Assembly: GCA_009783775.1 (NCBI GenBank)
Contig: WRCT01000077.1
Location: forward strand, 1 to 8,031
DNA from: Clostridiales bacterium
GTDB taxonomy: Bacteria; Bacillota; Clostridia; Christensenellales; CAG-138
DNA: 8,031 bases
Direction of reading: 5' to 3'
The notes below the pieces were generated by a model. It ran no database searches. It was not told the origin of the DNA and worked only from the letters and a program-made list of their open reading frames with translations. This document shows positions 6,107 through 8,031 of the stretch, one piece after another. A program made the position numbers and the translations under genes. Numbering within the stretch: position 1 is the first letter of the stretch; each line of letters begins with the position of its first letter.

Positions 6107-6194
6107 ACACAAGGCGTTGCCGATTCAAACGGTTACGCCGCTCATGTCAAAAGTAATCGCTTACCTTTGTGAGGGGCCGGGCGATTACTTTTTT
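6107..6194 (+). ncRNA. Candidate antisense antitoxin RNA (~88 nt)
   Basis: The RNA is bounded by the consensus promoter at 6074-6101 and the terminator stem at 6149-6192 with its T-run. Its 5' part folds as GGCGT (6113-6117) with ACGCC (6135-6139), inner CCG (6120-6122) with CGG (6130-6132), and loop ATTCAAA (6123-6129). Its 3' part is fully complementary to the 3' end of the minus-strand peptide mRNA, including the stop and last codons at 6185-6194. Its 5' loop is also complementary to the 5' loop of that mRNA (see findings). A 36-codon open frame from 6144 has no ribosome binding site and is probably not translated. The endpoints are predicted, not measured. Confidence 0.6.
6149..6194. terminator. 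Shared bidirectional terminator of the two convergent RNAs
   Basis: AAAAGTAATCGC (6149-6160) is an exact reverse complement of GCGATTACTTTT (6181-6192), with a 20-base loop at 6161-6180 that can form a small inner stem. On the plus strand T6 ends it (6189-6194); on the minus strand T4 ends it (6152-6149). It can therefore stop both the plus-strand RNA and the minus-strand peptide mRNA. The peptide's TAA stop (6187-6185) lies within the stem. Confidence 0.8.
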
Positions 6195-6262
6195 CTTCTA
6201 TTATCGTTCAGGATAAACCCGATCAATGACAGAATTACAACGAGAATTACCAAGTAATCCAC
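6185..6262 (-). CDS. Candidate type I toxin: 25-residue membrane peptide
   Basis: This open frame is too short for standard gene callers. Translation from GTG (6262-6260) gives MDYLVILVVILSLIGFIL followed by NDNRRKK: a single hydrophobic helix of about 15 residues and a basic tail, the build of Fst-, TxpA- or holin-like type I toxins that insert in the inner membrane. An AAAGGGGGTGAT site (6279-6268), nearly the full anti-16S complement, ends seven to nine bases before the GTG. Other frames here (an ATG at 6268-6266, another at 6264-6262) give a non-hydrophobic 22-mer or a 5-mer and are less likely. It has its own promoter (6385-6356), a ~87-base 5' leader, and an opposing RNA. I recognise no exact family; toxicity is inferred from architecture. 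Confidence 0.65.
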   Translation of the reverse strand: MDYLVILVVILSLIGFILNDNRRKK

Positions 6263-6268
6263 ATCGCA

Positions 6269-6310
6269 TCACCCCCTTTCTTTTAACATTGTCTGCTAAA
6301 AGGGAAATGA
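6269..6310 (-). promoter_or_regulatory. Hairpin that could hide the toxin ribosome binding site
   Basis: In the minus-strand RNA, UCAUUUCCCUUU (6310-6299) can pair with AAAGGGGGUGA (6279-6269), giving eleven pairs with two or three G-U and one bulged U, and a 19-base loop. This covers the whole Shine-Dalgarno sequence of the 25-residue peptide. Type I toxin mRNAs commonly block their own ribosome site this way. The start codon itself lies just outside the stem. Confidence 0.5.
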
Positions 6311-6355
6311 GGGCGTAATCGTCCAAACCGTATGGCAACACCTTGTGCCGTGCTT

Positions 6356-6385
6356 TTTATATCATATTATGTTGTTTTTTGTCAA
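6356..6385 (-). promoter_or_regulatory. Promoter of the candidate toxin mRNA
   Basis: On the minus strand TTGACA (6385-6380) and TATAAA (6361-6356) are 18 bases apart; the -35 is perfect and the -10 matches five of six. Start of transcription would be near 6349, giving an mRNA of about 200 bases to the shared terminator. The -35 begins only six bases after the stop of the unknown protein gene, and no terminator separates them, so read-through from gatB is possible. Confidence 0.7.
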
Positions 6386-6391
6386 GGCGCA

Positions 6392-6811
6392 TTAGACGCA
6401 GGGAAACCTGCCCCCATACTTCATGAAAATAGTTTCGATAATACTGCGCTCTTCATATGAAATCTCGATATACTTGTTTGTATTGCCATATCTGATGATA
6501 GGGCAAGAATCCCCGGCAATGCAGAAAATCTGCCTTCCAATTCTTAAGGATACGTTCTCACTAAAACCGCAGGAGGGATAATCTGTAAATATGGCCCTGC
6601 GATTCAATATTCCGATAACGGTTTGCGCCTCCTCATCAGTTAGTTCCTGCTCAATAGGAGCTTCCGAATGGTAAGAATGATAATAATAAAGTGTTATTGT
6701 TTCGCCTTCTTTGATGGAAATCTTGTTCGACGGTAAAGCAAGGAGTATAACAGCTGTTATGATAACGATACTAGTTACGGTAATGCTCCGGCGTATTTTC
6801 CTTTTCTTCAC
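6392..6811 (-). CDS. Small membrane-anchored protein of unknown function
   Basis: I do not recognise a family. From GTG at 6811-6809 it is 139 residues: a basic start (MKKRKIRRS), one hydrophobic segment at about 10-27 (TVTSIVIITAVILLALP), then an outward-facing domain of about 110 residues by the positive-inside rule. That domain has four cysteines (81, 97, 103, 138) in YPSCGFSEN, FCIAGDSCP and the ending GGRFPCV, which could form disulfides outside the cell. I chose the GTG because GGAGAG (6824-6819) stands seven bases before it; a TTG at 6826-6824, five codons upstream, has no such site. GGAGAG lies just after the gatB stop (6828), so it is probably translated after gatB from one mRNA. It is clearly more AT-rich than gatB and fhs, which suggests acquired DNA. 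A lipid-free, signal-anchored protein is likelier than a secreted one. Confidence 0.7.
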   Translation of the reverse strand: MKKRKIRRSITVTSIVIITAVILLALPSNKISIKEGETITLYYYHSYHSEAPIEQELTDEEAQTVIGILNRRAIFTDYPSCGFSENVSLRIGRQIFCIAGDSCPIIRYGNTNKYIEISYEERSIIETIFMKYGGRFPCV

Positions 6812-6827
6812 AGTTTCGCTCTCCAAT

Positions 6828-8031
6828 CTACAACTGCTTTTTTAACATTTCCCTGACAGTATTGGGATCCGCCTTGCCTGCGGCGCGGGCCATGATTTGG
6901 CCCATGAGAAAGCCCAGCACTTTGTCGTTACCGGAACGGAATTTTTCCACCGCGTCCGCGTTTTCGGTGAGCACGGCGGAAACGATTTCCTCGAGGAACG
7001 AGGTGTCCGAGACCAGGCCCAGGTTGTGCTCTTTGACATAGGCTGCGGGGTCGATGTTTTCGGTGTAGAGTTGGCCGAGGACTTTCTTGGCGACGGCGCG
7101 GTTGATCTCCTTACGGTTTACCATGAGGATCAGGTCGGCAAAGCGTTCGCTGTCGATGGCGATATCGTCACTGCCCTTGCCGCTACCCATCAAAGCAGGC
7201 TTTGATGGGTTCCCGCGCTCGTCCGTGCCCAAGGCCAGCAGCTCCGTGACGATCCACGCCGTGGCATCGCGGGCGGGCACGCCGCGCCCCGTCAGCGCGT
7301 CAAAGATGTCCGCCAGATTTTTGCTGCCGGTGATGATGGCGGCGTCTTTGGCTGAGATAGAGAGTTCTTGCGTCAAACGCGCGTACTTGTCCCCCGCGCT
7401 TTCGGGCAGCGAGGCCCGCACGCGTTCGATCCAATCCTCGGAAATGCGAATCGGCATAATGTCCGCGTTGGGGAAATAGCGGTAGTCTAACGCATCCTCT
7501 TTGTCACGCATGGCGTAGCTTTCGCCCGCGTTATCGTCCCAGCGGCGCGTCTCCTGCACCAGCGTTTCGGTTTTCAGTTCCAGCGCGTCGATATGGCGTT
7601 GGGTCTCGTATTCGATCGCGCGCACAATCGCCCGCAGCGAGTTCATGTTTTTCATTTCGGTCCGCGTGCCGAGCGTCTCTGTGCCCGCCTCCCGCACGGA
7701 GAGGTTCACATCGCAGCGCATGGAGCCCTCCTGCATTTTGCAGTCCGACACGCCCGCAAAGGTCAGCAGCTTCTGAATCTTGACAAGGTACGCGACGACC
7801 TCTTGCGCCGAACGGAAATCGGGATTGGAAACTATCTCAACAAGCGGCACGCCGGCGCGGTTATAGTCGACCAGCGACGTGCCCGTACGCGCGTCGTGGA
7901 GTAGCTTGCCCGCGTCCTCCTCTATGTGGATTTGCTTGAGGGTTATCGTCTTTCTGCCGGCGGGCGTCTCTATTTCGACCGCGCCGTCCGTGCATATGGG
8001 CGAAAATAATTGCGTGATTTGATACCCGGCG
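6828..8031 (-). CDS. gatB: Asp-tRNA(Asn)/Glu-tRNA(Gln) amidotransferase subunit B, 5' end outside window
   Basis: GatB is the kinase/tRNA-binding subunit of GatCAB, which amidates Glu-tRNA(Gln) and Asp-tRNA(Asn) with ammonia from GatA. The reading frame stays open to the window edge, so about 400 codons are seen and roughly the first 75 are missing. Visible marks: GYQITQLFSPIC near the edge, then HIEEDAGKL, DYNRAGVPLVEIVS, CKMQEGSMRCDVNLSVR, EMKNMNSLRAI, and DYRYFPNADIMPI. At the C-terminus is the helical tail domain (GSKNLADIFD...FLMGQIMARAAGKADPNTVREML). A GTG at 7850-7848 inside the conserved GVPLVEI is not the start. Between the VTELLAL helix and the tail the protein carries an extra stretch (NPSKPALMGSGKG) made by an in-frame palindrome. 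gatA and gatC would be expected to the right, outside the window. Confidence 0.96.
   Translation of the reverse strand, partial: AGYQITQLFSPICTDGAVEIETPAGRKTITLKQIHIEEDAGKLLHDARTGTSLVDYNRAGVPLVEIVSNPDFRSAQEVVAYLVKIQKLLTFAGVSDCKMQEGSMRCDVNLSVREAGTETLGTRTEMKNMNSLRAIVRAIEYETQRHIDALELKTETLVQETRRWDDNAGESYAMRDKEDALDYRYFPNADIMPIRISEDWIERVRASLPESAGDKYARLTQELSISAKDAAIITGSKNLADIFDALTGRGVPARDATAWIVTELLALGTDERGNPSKPALMGSGKGSDDIAIDSERFADLILMVNRKEINRAVAKKVLGQLYTENIDPAAYVKEHNLGLVSDTSFLEEIVSAVLTENADAVEKFRSGNDKVLGFLMGQIMARAAGKADPNTVREMLKKQL
7185..7210. repeat. Perfect 26-bp palindrome in frame inside gatB
   Basis: ACCCATCAAAGC (7185-7196) and GCTTTGATGGGT (7199-7210) are exact reverse complements around two bases (AG). 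On the minus strand it encodes residues NPSKPALMG. Its length is divisible into the frame without a stop. Such in-frame palindromic inserts resemble, in kind only, the Rickettsia palindromic elements. Confidence 0.8.

Noticed and set aside
6144..6254. 36-codon frame on the plus strand within the antisense RNA and beyond
   Set aside because: No ribosome binding site precedes the ATG, the frame crosses the terminator stem, and the product (with SKVIAYLCEG) has no membrane or other recognisable character.
6108..6347. Inverted CACAAGG(C/T)GTTGCC ends as terminal repeats of a transposable element
   Set aside because: The repeats sit exactly at the two predicted RNA 5' ends, just inside the promoters, and form matching stems there; an RNA role explains them better than transposon ends. 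I see no target duplication outside them.
1..8031. CRISPR array, tRNA or rRNA gene, phage genes
   Set aside because: No regularly spaced direct repeats, cloverleaf or rRNA-like sequence, and no integrase or structural phage gene was seen on either strand.

Overview
The window reads as a chromosomal piece of a GC-rich, low-oxygen Firmicute (Clostridia-like; uncultured gut lineages are a reasonable guess). The grounds are a BspA-type leucine-rich-repeat lipoprotein, a YhaM-type exoribonuclease, formate-tetrahydrofolate ligase, a GatB subunit, strong Shine-Dalgarno sites of AGGAGG type, and intergenic gaps packed with short dispersed palindromic repeats. No taxonomic marker (rRNA) is present, so this is inference.

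Layout. 1-120: a short segment bounded by 13-bp perfect inverted repeats, possibly the edge or remnant of a mobile element. 140-196: a dispersed repeat. 238-1494 (+): secreted BspA-like LRR lipoprotein, ended by a strong terminator inside a mosaic of repeats (1494-1749). 1737-2621 (-): EamA/DMT-family permease whose last codons and stop lie in a repeat. 2622-3066: a promoter and a roughly 295-nt structured leader, then 3067-4029 (+), an OB-fold/HD-domain 3'-5' exoribonuclease (YhaM family). 4030-4194: repeats and hairpins. 4195-5862 (+): formate-tetrahydrofolate ligase (fhs), one-carbon metabolism. 5861-6027: a run of six hairpins.

6074-6385 is the most interesting part: a compact, AT-richer module with two convergent consensus-like promoters (TTGACA/TATAAT on +, TTGACA/TATAAA on -), a shared bidirectional terminator, a 25-residue hydrophobic peptide with a basic tail on the minus strand behind a very strong Shine-Dalgarno site, and a short untranslated RNA on the plus strand that overlaps the 3' end of the peptide mRNA. 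This is the architecture of a type I toxin-antitoxin locus of Fst/par or TxpA/RatA style. The two RNAs also have matching 5' stems whose loops are complementary, and the peptide's ribosome binding site can be folded into a hairpin.

6392-6811 (-): a small AT-rich membrane-anchored protein of unknown function, apparently translated from a GTG whose ribosome binding site follows the gatB stop. 6828-8031 (-): gatB, cut by the window edge, with a perfect 26-bp palindrome inserted in frame. On the minus strand gatB, the unknown protein and the toxin candidate follow one another with no visible terminator between them. Apart from this there is no obvious shared pathway; the window is housekeeping genes separated by repeat-rich gaps and one small accessory island.
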